Assembly: GCF_052114085.1 (NCBI RefSeq) | Contig: NZ_JBFREB010000001.1 | Coordinates: 1,488,001-1,552,000 of the forward strand | Direction: 5' to 3' | Source: Leifsonia sp052114085 | GTDB taxonomy: Bacteria; Actinomycetota; Actinomycetes; Actinomycetales; Microbacteriaceae | Length of the DNA stretch: 64,000 bases | Shown here: in pieces, positions 50,741-58,211 of the stretch | How the letters are laid out: each line of letters starts with the position of its first letter | Position numbering within the stretch: the first letter of the stretch is position 1 | Translations under genes and position numbers: made by a program | Notes under the pieces: generated by a model | What the model was told of the DNA's origin: nothing | What the model saw: only the letters and a program-made list of their open reading frames with translations | Database searches by the model: none

Positions 50741-51226
50741 ATGGACGACTGGCGACAGCGAGTGGATGCGGCCTGGGCCGCCGCCGACGACGCGGGGGAG
50801 GACGCGACCCTCGCCGCGATCGACGAGCTCGTCGCCGAGCGCCCCGCCACCGACGCCGAGGCGCTCTTCGAGGCCGCAGGCGCACGGGACTTCGCCGGAC
50901 GCGAAGTGGACGCCGAGCCTTTCTACCGCGCGGCGCTCGCCCACGGACTGGTGGAGCCGTACCGCGGCCAGGCGATCGTGCAGCTCGCCAGCACGCTCCG
51001 CAACCTCGATCGGTCCGCGGAGGCGTTGAGCCTGCTCCGTGACTTCCTGGCCGCGGAGCCCGAGCATCCCCTGGCCGATGCCGCCCGGGCGTTCGCCGCG
51101 CTGGCGCTCTTCGACGATGGGATGCGCGCCGACGCGCTCCGGGAGGCCCTCGCCGCGCTCGCGCCGCACCTCCCGCGGTACGGCCGTGCCGTGACGGCGT
51201 ACGCCGCTGCGCTCGAAGACTACTGA
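50741..51226 (+). CDS. tetratricopeptide-repeat protein
   Basis: The 161-residue helical protein has two to three TPR-like repeats (ATLAAIDELVAERPATDAEALFEAAGARD, FYRAALAHGLVEPYRGQAIVQLASTLRNL and LLRDFLAAEPEHPLADAARAF parts), of the TPR_5 type. It probably mediates protein-protein contacts. The ATG at 50741 is preceded by GAGGGAG. It separates tig from the Clp genes. Confidence 0.82.
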   Translation: MDDWRQRVDAAWAAADDAGEDATLAAIDELVAERPATDAEALFEAAGARDFAGREVDAEPFYRAALAHGLVEPYRGQAIVQLASTLRNLDRSAEALSLLRDFLAAEPEHPLADAARAFAALALFDDGMRADALREALAALAPHLPRYGRAVTAYAAALEDY

Positions 51227-51258
51227 GCCGCCGGTACCGCCCCCGCGACACCGCTCTC

Positions 51259-51272
51259 TGCCGAGGGCGAAC
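51259..51272 (+). promoter_or_regulatory. candidate ClgR box upstream of clpP1
   Basis: TGCCGAGGGCGAAC matches the remembered ClgR consensus core CGCYNANRGCGWWS at 13 of 14 positions. It is centred about 47 bp before the likely start site near 51312, a place for an activator. Confidence 0.5.
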
Positions 51273-51299
51273 AGCGCCGAAATGCGCGCGGCCCTCCGA

Positions 51300-51305
51300 T
51301 AGATT
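51300..51305 (+). promoter_or_regulatory. -10 element TAGATT of the clpP1-clpP2 operon
   Basis: TAGATT ends 32 nt before the ATG at 51338; the start site would be near 51312, so the mRNA has a short leader with AAGGAA and GGAG before the ATG. The upstream in-frame ATG at 51308 lies at or before the start site and is rejected. Confidence 0.6.
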
Positions 51306-51337
51306 CAATGCCAAGCGACAAAGGAAATGGAGCGAAC

Positions 51338-51931
51338 ATGGCCGACATGGGTATCCAGCCCAACGTTTTCGACCGACTGCTGAAGGACCGGATCATCTGG
51401 CTCGGCTCCGAGGTGCGAGACGAGAACGCGAACGAGATCGCCGCGAAGCTGCTGCTCCTGGCTGCGGAAGACCCGAAGCGGGACATCTACCTCTACATCA
51501 ACTCTCCCGGTGGTTCGATCACCGCCGGTATGGCCATCTACGACACGATGCAGTTCGTCCCGAACGACATCGTCACCGTCGGTATCGGCATGGCCGCCTC
51601 GATGGGTCAGCTGCTGCTGACCGCGGGCACCAAGGGCAAGCGCTACATCACGCCGAACGCGCGGGTGCTGCTGCACCAGCCGCACGGCGGGTTCGGTGGA
51701 ACCGCGAGCGACATCCAGACGCAGGCGCAGCTCATCATCGACATGAAGAACCGCCTAGCCGAGATCACCGCTGAGGCGACCGGCAAGTCGGTCGAGCAGA
51801 TCAACGCCGATGGCGACCGCGACCGCTGGTTCACTGCGCAGCAGGCGCTGGAGTACGGCTTCGTCGACCACATCCGCGAGTCCGCCCTCGACGTCGCCGG
51901 TGGCGGCGGAACCGGCGCGGACACCAAGTAG
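51338..51931 (+). CDS. clpP1: ATP-dependent Clp protease proteolytic subunit 1
   Basis: ClpP1 is a serine peptidase subunit that with ClpP2 forms the actinobacterial heterotetradecamer degrading substrates delivered by ClpX or ClpC. Ser88 (GMAASMGQ) and His113 (LLHQPHG) of the catalytic triad are in place, with the Asp in the later DRWFTAQQALEYG region. The 197-residue length is usual and the N-terminal propeptide is short. It precedes clpP2 by 30 nt. Confidence 0.96.
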   Translation: MADMGIQPNVFDRLLKDRIIWLGSEVRDENANEIAAKLLLLAAEDPKRDIYLYINSPGGSITAGMAIYDTMQFVPNDIVTVGIGMAASMGQLLLTAGTKGKRYITPNARVLLHQPHGGFGGTASDIQTQAQLIIDMKNRLAEITAEATGKSVEQINADGDRDRWFTAQQALEYGFVDHIRESALDVAGGGGTGADTK

Positions 51932-51961
51932 CAGGCCGCTGACAAGGATAAGGACACAAGA

Positions 51962-52630
51962 ATGAACACCCCCATGCTCGGCGGTCAGGCTTTCCAGGGC
52001 GTCCAGGCGCCCGGCTCCCGCTACATCCTGCCCAGCTTCGAGGAGCGCACGGCCTACGGCTACAAGCGCCAGGACCCGTACGCGAAGCTCTTCGAGGACC
52101 GCATCATCTTCCTCGGCGTGCAGGTGGACGACGCCTCGGCGGACGACATCATGGCCCAGCTCCTCGTGCTCGAGAGCCAGGACCCGGACCGCGACATCGT
52201 CATGTACATCAACTCGCCCGGTGGTTCGTTCACCGCGATGACGGCGATCTACGACACGATGCAGTACATCCGCCCGCAGATCCAGACGGTCGTGCTCGGC
52301 CAGGCCGCGTCGGCCGCCGCCGTGCTCACCGCCGCAGGCTCCCCGGGCAAGCGCCTGGCGCTGCCGAACGCGCGCATCCTCATCCACCAGCCCGCCGTCG
52401 GCGAGGCCGGTCAGGGGCAGGCGTCCGACATCGAGATCCAGGCCGCCGAGATCCTGCGCATGCGCACCTGGCTGGAGGAGACGCTCTCGAAGCACTCCAA
52501 CCGCTCGGTCGAGCAGGTCAACAAGGACATCGACCGTGACAAGATCCTGTCCGGTGCCGAGGCCCTCGAGTACGGCCTGATCGACCAGGTGCTGACCAGC
52601 CGCAAGGCAGTGCCGGCACTGGTCAAGTAA
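51962..52630 (+). CDS. clpP2: ATP-dependent Clp protease proteolytic subunit 2
   Basis: The 222-residue second ClpP has the nucleophile Ser117 (GQAASAAAV), His142 (ILIHQPAV) and a longer N-terminus (about 30 residues) that is likely processed. It forms the other ring of the mixed ClpP1P2 complex. It is followed by a strong terminator, so clpX is transcribed separately. Confidence 0.96.
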   Translation: MNTPMLGGQAFQGVQAPGSRYILPSFEERTAYGYKRQDPYAKLFEDRIIFLGVQVDDASADDIMAQLLVLESQDPDRDIVMYINSPGGSFTAMTAIYDTMQYIRPQIQTVVLGQAASAAAVLTAAGSPGKRLALPNARILIHQPAVGEAGQGQASDIEIQAAEILRMRTWLEETLSKHSNRSVEQVNKDIDRDKILSGAEALEYGLIDQVLTSRKAVPALVK

Positions 52631-52642
52631 CCGCGACACCCC

Positions 52643-52682
52643 GGCGGGGTGGTCGTCCCTCGGGACGACCACCCCGCTTTTT
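52643..52682 (+). terminator. intrinsic terminator after clpP2
   Basis: A perfect 16-bp stem (52643-52658 with 52661-52676) has a 2-nt loop and a T-run of six. It is the best terminator in the window. Confidence 0.92.
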
Positions 52683-52699
52683 CGTGGGCGGAGACCGCA

Positions 52700-52715
52700 T
52701 CTGCTGAGGGCAGAA
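52700..52715 (+). promoter_or_regulatory. ClgR-like motif upstream of clpX
   Basis: TCTGCTGAGGGCAGAA shares TGCYGAGGGC with the site before clpP1 and is itself an imperfect palindrome. It lies about 57 bp before the –10 TAGGCT (52769-52774). Confidence 0.4.
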
Positions 52716-52768
52716 CCGCCGCGTTAAGCAAAACGGCCGACCTGCGCCCCAATGTCGTCCGCACGGGT

Positions 52769-52774
52769 TAGGCT
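52769..52774 (+). promoter_or_regulatory. -10 element TAGGCT of clpX
   Basis: TAGGCT gives a start site near 52781 and a leader of about 28 nt containing AGAAGGAGGG before the ATG at 52809. Confidence 0.5.
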
Positions 52775-52808
52775 CGACGAAAGTAACCCGAAGAAGGAGG
52801 GTCGAGGG

Positions 52809-54083
52809 ATGGCACGCATCGGGGAAAGCGCCGATCTGCTGAAGTGTTCCTTCTGCGGCAAGAGCCAGAAGCAGGTTCAGCAGCTCATCGCCGGTCCAGG
52901 CGTGTACATCTGCGACGAATGCGTCGAGCTGTGCAACGAGATCATCGAGGAGCGGCTCGCCGAGGCGGGCGAAGAGACGTCGAGCGAATTCGACCTCCCG
53001 AAGCCGAAGGAGATCTTCGGCTTCCTCGAGGAGTACGTCATCGGCCAGGAGCAGGCCAAGCGCTCGCTCGCAGTCGCGGTGTACAACCACTACAAGCGCG
53101 TGCGCGCCAAGCAGACCATCACGTCCGCCGACTCGCTCGACGACGTCGAGATCGCGAAGTCGAACATCCTCCTGATCGGCCCGACCGGCTGCGGCAAGAC
53201 CTACCTGGCGCAGACGCTGGCCCGCCGGCTCAACGTGCCGTTCGCGGTCGCCGACGCCACAGCGCTCACCGAGGCAGGGTATGTCGGCGAAGACGTCGAG
53301 AACATCCTCCTGAAGCTCATCCAGGCTGCCGACTACGACGTCAAGCGGGCCGAGACGGGCATCATCTACATCGACGAGGTCGACAAGATCGCCCGCAAGG
53401 CCGAGAACCCGTCGATCACGCGTGACGTCTCCGGTGAGGGCGTGCAGCAGGCGCTGCTGAAGATCCTCGAGGGCACGGTCGCCTCCGTTCCGCCGCAGGG
53501 CGGTCGCAAGCATCCGCACCAGGAGTTCATCCAGATCGACACGACGAACGTGCTGTTCATCGTGGCGGGCGCGTTCGCCGGACTCGAAGAGATCATCTCG
53601 TCGCGTGCGGGCAAGAAGGGCATCGGCTTCGGAGCCCCGCTGCACTCCAAGGGCGACGACATCAACCTCTTCAGCGAGGTGCTGCCGGAAGACCTGCACA
53701 AGTTCGGGCTGATCCCGGAGTTCATCGGCCGCCTTCCGGTCGTGACGACGGTGACGCAGCTCGATCAGGTGGCTCTGATGCAGATCCTCACCGAGCCGAA
53801 GAACGCGCTGGTGCGTCAGTACCAGCGGATGTTCGAGATCGACGGCGTCCAGCTCGAGTTCGACCACGCGGCGCTCGAGGCCATCGCCGACCTGGCGGTT
53901 CTCCGCAAGACGGGCGCCCGCGGGCTCCGCGCCATCATGGAGGAGGTGCTCGGCCCGATCATGTTCGAGGTGCCGTCCAGCTCCGAGGTGGCACGGGTGG
54001 TCGTGACGAAGGAGGCTGTGCTCGAGAACGCAGCGCCGACTATCGTCCCGCACCGTCCGCGGCGCGAGGAGAAGTCGGCGTAA
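52809..54083 (+). CDS. clpX: ATP-dependent Clp protease ATP-binding subunit ClpX
   Basis: ClpX is the hexameric AAA+ unfoldase that selects tagged proteins and feeds them to ClpP. The N-terminal zinc domain has C13, C16, C35 and C38. Walker A is GPTGCGKT (about 124-131), and Walker B is IIYIDEVDKIARKAENPSI, cited by its first half near 190. The IGF-type ClpP-binding loop is visible as KGIGFGAPL. The 424 residues are full length. The 3' end overlaps the convergent yfeO-like gene by 44 bp. Confidence 0.97.
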   Translation: MARIGESADLLKCSFCGKSQKQVQQLIAGPGVYICDECVELCNEIIEERLAEAGEETSSEFDLPKPKEIFGFLEEYVIGQEQAKRSLAVAVYNHYKRVRAKQTITSADSLDDVEIAKSNILLIGPTGCGKTYLAQTLARRLNVPFAVADATALTEAGYVGEDVENILLKLIQAADYDVKRAETGIIYIDEVDKIARKAENPSITRDVSGEGVQQALLKILEGTVASVPPQGGRKHPHQEFIQIDTTNVLFIVAGAFAGLEEIISSRAGKKGIGFGAPLHSKGDDINLFSEVLPEDLHKFGLIPEFIGRLPVVTTVTQLDQVALMQILTEPKNALVRQYQRMFEIDGVQLEFDHAALEAIADLAVLRKTGARGLRAIMEEVLGPIMFEVPSSSEVARVVVTKEAVLENAAPTIVPHRPRREEKSA

Positions 54084-55341
54084 CAGCCGCCGTCGGGATG
54101 AGCAGTTCCGGCGCTTTGGTCACCATCAGCCACGCGGGCAAGATCGCCAGGGCGAGCAGCGGCAAGATGAGCAGGTTCTGAGTCACTGCCACGCCGACGA
54201 AGATGGCGATCCAGCCGTCTCGGGCTGCCGCCAGCGTCATGCCCATGACACCAGCCGCGACCGCGACCTGCACCGGGACTGCCGGCACGAGGGCCGCCGC
54301 GAGTGTACCGACCGCTGCCCCGATGAACACCGCGGGGAACACGCGTCCACCGCGGAACCCGGCGCTGGCCGCGATGAGCAACGCGGCCAGCTTGACGACC
54401 ACGATGAGGGCCAACTGTCCGGCGCTGTAGTCGGCACGGTTCACGACGAGCTCACCCATCTGCGACAGCCCCTTGAACAGGGTGATCGGGCCGCCCAGCG
54501 CCCCGAGCGCGCCGAGGACGACGGCACCCGCCAGGGTCATGAGCACGGGGTGACCGATCGCGTGAAACAGCCGGTGCACCACCGGAAACAGGTAGACCGC
54601 GACGAGTCCGACCGCCGTGGCGATCGCGCCGACGACCAGCGCCGCCACCACATCCCACCCGGTGATCGCGGTGTACGCGGGCATCGGCACGGCGAAACTA
54701 GGATGCGCGAGCAGGGTCATGGTGATCGACCCGGCCGCCGCGGCCACCAGCGGAAGGAAGAGTTTGTCCCAGAGGGCGCCGCCGCCCTTCACCGAGGCGA
54801 CGACTCCGGTGAAGGCGAGAGCCGCCGCCACCGGCGTGCCGAACAGGGCGCCGAGCGTCGCAGAAGCCGCCATCATCATGACCAGCTGGCCCGGAACCGC
54901 CTTCCACAGCCGCCCGACCAGCGCGACGAGCAGACTGATGTTGATGGCGATGATCGGGTTCTCCGGACCCAGGCTGACACCACCGCCGAGACCGAGGATC
55001 GCCGCGAGCGCCAGCGACGGCACCGCCATCGGCCGGATCGGGGGAGCGATCAGCTCCGTCGTCGCCGAGTCCGGTCCGCCGTGGCCCGGAACAAGCCAGA
55101 TCGTGAGGCCGACCACCAACCCGGTGAAGGTCAGCACGGCGAAGATCCACCATCCGGACGAGGGATCGATGCCCAGCGCATCCGGCAGGGCCGTCCAGTA
55201 TCCCTTCGCCAGCAGGTCGCCGAGTTCGTCCACCACCCACAGGGCGAGGCCGCTGATCACCCCGATGACTACCGCCGGGATGCTGAGCAGCAGTAGTTGC
55301 CGCACGCTCGGTGCCGCCAGTTCCGGCTGGCTCGTCGTCAT
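54040..55341 (-). CDS. yfeO: ClC-family ion channel/transporter (YfeO-like)
   Basis: The 433-residue protein matches the YfeO branch of the chloride channel family. It has LTGLVVGL, HGGPDSATTELI, the GGGVSLGPENPI motif with the gating-type glutamate, LFGTPVAAALAF, LFKGLSQM and GFRGGRVFPAVF. Around eleven helices are predicted. It likely moves chloride or another anion; the physiological role of YfeO proteins is not established. The tail overlaps clpX by 44 bp on the opposite strand. Confidence 0.92.
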   Translation of the reverse strand: MTTSQPELAAPSVRQLLLLSIPAVVIGVISGLALWVVDELGDLLAKGYWTALPDALGIDPSSGWWIFAVLTFTGLVVGLTIWLVPGHGGPDSATTELIAPPIRPMAVPSLALAAILGLGGGVSLGPENPIIAINISLLVALVGRLWKAVPGQLVMMMAASATLGALFGTPVAAALAFTGVVASVKGGGALWDKLFLPLVAAAAGSITMTLLAHPSFAVPMPAYTAITGWDVVAALVVGAIATAVGLVAVYLFPVVHRLFHAIGHPVLMTLAGAVVLGALGALGGPITLFKGLSQMGELVVNRADYSAGQLALIVVVKLAALLIAASAGFRGGRVFPAVFIGAAVGTLAAALVPAVPVQVAVAAGVMGMTLAAARDGWIAIFVGVAVTQNLLILPLLALAILPAWLMVTKAPELLIPTAAVTPTSPRAADGAGR

Positions 55342-55420
55342 GCCCTCTCCCTCCGCGTTGCGCTCAGAGTAGGGGGCGGTCCCGGTGCTCGGCTAGCGAG
55401 CAGCCGGCGACGCCACAGCA

Positions 55421-57460
55421 TCACCCATCGAGGCGCCGACGTTTCAGCAACGGCTCGATCTCGGCGTCGCGTCCGCGGAAGTCGCGGTACGCCTCCAGAG
55501 GATCTTTGGACCCGCCGACGCCCAGCAGCCGCTTCCGGAATCGGTCGCCGTTCTCGCGCAGCAGACCGCCGTTCTCGCGGAACCACTCGACGGTGTCGGC
55601 GTCCAGCACCTCGCTCCAGATGTAGGAGTAGTAGCCAGCGTCGTAGCCGCCCGAGAACGTGTGGGCGAAGTAGGTGCTCGCGTAGCGCGGCGGGACGGCA
55701 GGGTTGTCCAGTCCGACCGCTGCGAGAGCTTCGGCCTCGAAGGTCGCGACGTCCGTGACGGCGTCGTCGGCCGTGATCCGGTGCCACGCCTGATCGAGCA
55801 ATGCGGCGGCCAGGTACTCGCTGGTGAGGAAGCCCTCGTTGAAGCCCTCTGCGGCATGCAGGCGGTCGACGAGGTCCTGCGGCATCCGCTCGCCGGTGCG
55901 GTGGTGCACGGCGTAGTTCGCCAGAACCTCCGGCCACAGCATCCACATCTCATTCACCTGGCTCGGGAATTCGACGAAGTCGCGGAACACATTGGTGCCG
56001 GCGAACTTGGGATAGGTCACCCGCGCGAACAGCCCGTGCAGCGCGTGGCCGAACTCGTGGAAGAGGGTGTTCGTCTCGTCGTAGGTGAGCAGCGTCGGCT
56101 CGCCGGCTGCGGGCTTGGGCACGTTGAGATTGTTCACCACGACCGTGGGCGTGCCGAGCAACTCGGACTGCGAGATCAGCGGGTTCATCCAGGCGCCGCC
56201 ACGCTTCGAATCGCGCGTGTACAGGTCGAGGATGTAGAGGCCGAGTTCAGAACCGTCTTCATTGCGCACCTCGAAGACACGGGCGTCCGGGTGGTAGGCG
56301 ACGAGGTCGGGGCGCTCGGAGAAGCTGATGCCGTAGAGGCGGTTCGCCGCGAAGAAGACGCCGTCGTGCAGCACCCGCTCGGCTTCGAAGTACGGGCGCA
56401 TGGCAGCGAAGTCGACGTCGTACTTCTCAGCGCGGACCTTGCCGGTCAGGTGAGCCCAGTCCCACGCCTCGACCGTCTCGCCGTCGCCCAGCAGGGGCTG
56501 AAGGTCGGCCTGTTCGGTGCGCGCGTTGCGAGCGGCCGCAGGAGCGAGCCGGCCGAGCATGTCGGCGACCGCCTCGGGGGTGCGGGCCGTCTGGTCAGCG
56601 GTGACGTAGGCGGCGTGCGTGTCGAACCCGAGGAGGCGCGCGCGCTCGGCACGCAGCCGGGTGATCTCGAGCACGAGCTCGCGATTGTCGTTCTCGCCGC
56701 CGCGGATGCCGCGGGCGCGGGAGGCCTCCATGATCCGCTCGCGCGACGAGCGCGGCGTGAGGTCGGCGAGCCACGGGTGGCCGGTCGGCAGGACGAGCGT
56801 GACGACGAACTTGCCGTCGAGACCGCGCTCGGCGGCGGCCTGTGCGGCGGCGGACCGTTCTCCGTCGCCGAGACCGTCGAGCTCGTCCGCGGTGTCGAAC
56901 ACCACGGCGAGTTCGTTCGTGTCCGAGAGGAGGTTCTTCTCGAATCGGGTGGTGAGAGTCGAGAGTCGCTGATTGTACTCGCGCAGTCGGTCCTTCCCGG
57001 CGTCGTCGAGGCCCGCGCCGGCGAGCGTGAACTCCGCGTAGTACCGCTCCACGAGGTAGCGCGACTCCGCGTCGAGGTCGAGCTCGTCGAGACGCCCGTG
57101 CAGGTCGGCGATGCGCGCGTAGAGGTCGGGGTTGAGTCGGATGGCGTCGCTGTGCGCGGCGAGCCGCGGTGCGATCTCCTCTTCCAGGGCGTTCGTGAAG
57201 TCGGTGCTGTCGGAGGAGCTCTTGTTGAAGAACACCTCGGCTACGCGCTGCAGCGTCTGACCGCTGCGCTCCAGAGGCAGCATCGTGTTCGCGAAGGTGG
57301 GGGAGTCGGTGCTCGCAACGACCGCAGCGACCTCCGCGAGCTGCTCCTCCATCCCGCGCTCGAAGGCCGGCCGGTAGTGCTCGTCGCGGATGTCGGCGAA
57401 CGGCGGGAGTCCATAGGGGAGCGTGCTGGGCGAGAGGAAGGGATTCGCGGTATCGGCCAT
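55421..57460 (-). CDS. M3-family oligopeptidase (Dcp/oligopeptidase A type)
   Basis: The 679-residue zinc metallopeptidase has the M3 motif FHEFGHALH (HEFGH at 468-472) with the third ligand Glu about 25 residues later in FVEFPSQVNE. Length and the GTPTVVVNNLN and SGGYDAGYYSYIWSEVLDAD regions fit peptidyl-dipeptidase Dcp or oligopeptidase A. It degrades peptides in the cytoplasm and probably works after Clp and PepN. TAGGCT lies 6 nt before the ATG. Confidence 0.95.
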   Translation of the reverse strand: MADTANPFLSPSTLPYGLPPFADIRDEHYRPAFERGMEEQLAEVAAVVASTDSPTFANTMLPLERSGQTLQRVAEVFFNKSSSDSTDFTNALEEEIAPRLAAHSDAIRLNPDLYARIADLHGRLDELDLDAESRYLVERYYAEFTLAGAGLDDAGKDRLREYNQRLSTLTTRFEKNLLSDTNELAVVFDTADELDGLGDGERSAAAQAAAERGLDGKFVVTLVLPTGHPWLADLTPRSSRERIMEASRARGIRGGENDNRELVLEITRLRAERARLLGFDTHAAYVTADQTARTPEAVADMLGRLAPAAARNARTEQADLQPLLGDGETVEAWDWAHLTGKVRAEKYDVDFAAMRPYFEAERVLHDGVFFAANRLYGISFSERPDLVAYHPDARVFEVRNEDGSELGLYILDLYTRDSKRGGAWMNPLISQSELLGTPTVVVNNLNVPKPAAGEPTLLTYDETNTLFHEFGHALHGLFARVTYPKFAGTNVFRDFVEFPSQVNEMWMLWPEVLANYAVHHRTGERMPQDLVDRLHAAEGFNEGFLTSEYLAAALLDQAWHRITADDAVTDVATFEAEALAAVGLDNPAVPPRYASTYFAHTFSGGYDAGYYSYIWSEVLDADTVEWFRENGGLLRENGDRFRKRLLGVGGSKDPLEAYRDFRGRDAEIEPLLKRRRLDG

Positions 57461-57466
57461 TGCTCC

Positions 57467-57472
57467 AGCCTA
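57467..57472 (-). promoter_or_regulatory. -10 element TAGGCT of the M3 peptidase gene
   Basis: On the minus strand TAGGCT ends 6 nt before the ATG at 57460. Confidence 0.5.
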
Positions 57473-57489
57473 GACAACCGCGAGGCGGC

Positions 57490-57559
57490 TCGCAAAGAAA
57501 TGGTTGCAAACAAATCAATGCAAACAAAGTGTTGCAAAGAAGTCTTTGCATCGATAATC
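57490..57559 (+). repeat. tandem 14-bp repeat array upstream of the regulator–exporter operon
   Basis: GCAAA occurs at 57492, 57506, 57520 and 57534, exactly 14 bp apart, and a fifth GCAtc at 57548 keeps the phase. Consensus TTGCAAASAAATSD. The array is AT-rich against a GC-rich background and ends in the –10 (TAATCT, 57555-57560). It is a likely multi-site operator. Confidence 0.8.
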
Positions 57560-57560
57560 T
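57555..57560 (+). promoter_or_regulatory. -10 element TAATCT of the regulator–exporter operon
   Basis: TAATCT ends 6 nt before the ATG at 57567. The last unit of the 14-bp repeat array overlaps it, so a bound protein would block RNA polymerase. Confidence 0.6.
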
Positions 57561-57566
57561 GTAGCC

Positions 57567-58211
57567 ATGACGAACGACGATCAGCCCGTGCAGCCCGAGA
57601 CCGCAGGTGTCGCCGGCGGCCGCCTGCCGTGGGAAGACGCCCTGGGCATGGCCGCCCTGCGTGCACTCGCGCATCCCCTCCGCGTCGAGATCATGAACGA
57701 GCTCTCTGACTTCGGACCGGCGACGGCCAGCATGCTCGCCGAGCGGTTGGGGGAGTCGAGCGGGGCGACCAGCTACCACCTGCGCCAGCTCGCCAAGCAC
57801 GAGATCATCGTCGAAGACACCGAGCGCGGCTCCGGTCGTGAGCGCTGGTGGCGGATGGCCCCGGGCGGCGTGACCATCGGCTCGCCCGAGACGCTCGATA
57901 CTCCCGCCGGCCGCGAGGCCAACGAGCTGATCTCCCTCGGCTGGCAGCAGAACAACGAGCGCCGCCTCTCCGCGTTCCTCCGTCGCGGACTCGATACCTT
58001 CGGGTTCGAGTGGATGGAGTCGAGCACCCTCTCCACGTCCCACCAGGAGCTGACCCGCGAGCAGCTCGCCGAGCTGGGACGCGAGTACTACGCACTGCAG
58101 GAGCGGCTGAAGGAGAAGTGGAAGGACGCTGGGGAAGACCCGGCCGTCGAGAGCAAGCGGGTGCAGATCCAGTTCAACGCGTTCCCATTGGTGGAGCAGG
58201 AGGACCGCTGA
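57567..58211 (+). CDS. winged-helix (ArsR/HTH_20-like) regulator of the downstream exporter
   Basis: The 214-residue protein has a winged-helix domain (ALRALAHPLRVEIMNEL at about 29-45, SMLAERLGESSGATSYHLRQLAKHEI as recognition region and a GSGRERWW wing). A helical C-terminal half follows, rich in Glu/Arg and Trp. No CxC metal motif is present. The stop overlaps the start of the MFS gene by 1 nt, so both are controlled together. The 14-bp repeats upstream are its probable sites. It is a paralogue of the regulator at 13121-13681. Confidence 0.87.
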   Translation: MTNDDQPVQPETAGVAGGRLPWEDALGMAALRALAHPLRVEIMNELSDFGPATASMLAERLGESSGATSYHLRQLAKHEIIVEDTERGSGRERWWRMAPGGVTIGSPETLDTPAGREANELISLGWQQNNERRLSAFLRRGLDTFGFEWMESSTLSTSHQELTREQLAELGREYYALQERLKEKWKDAGEDPAVESKRVQIQFNAFPLVEQEDR

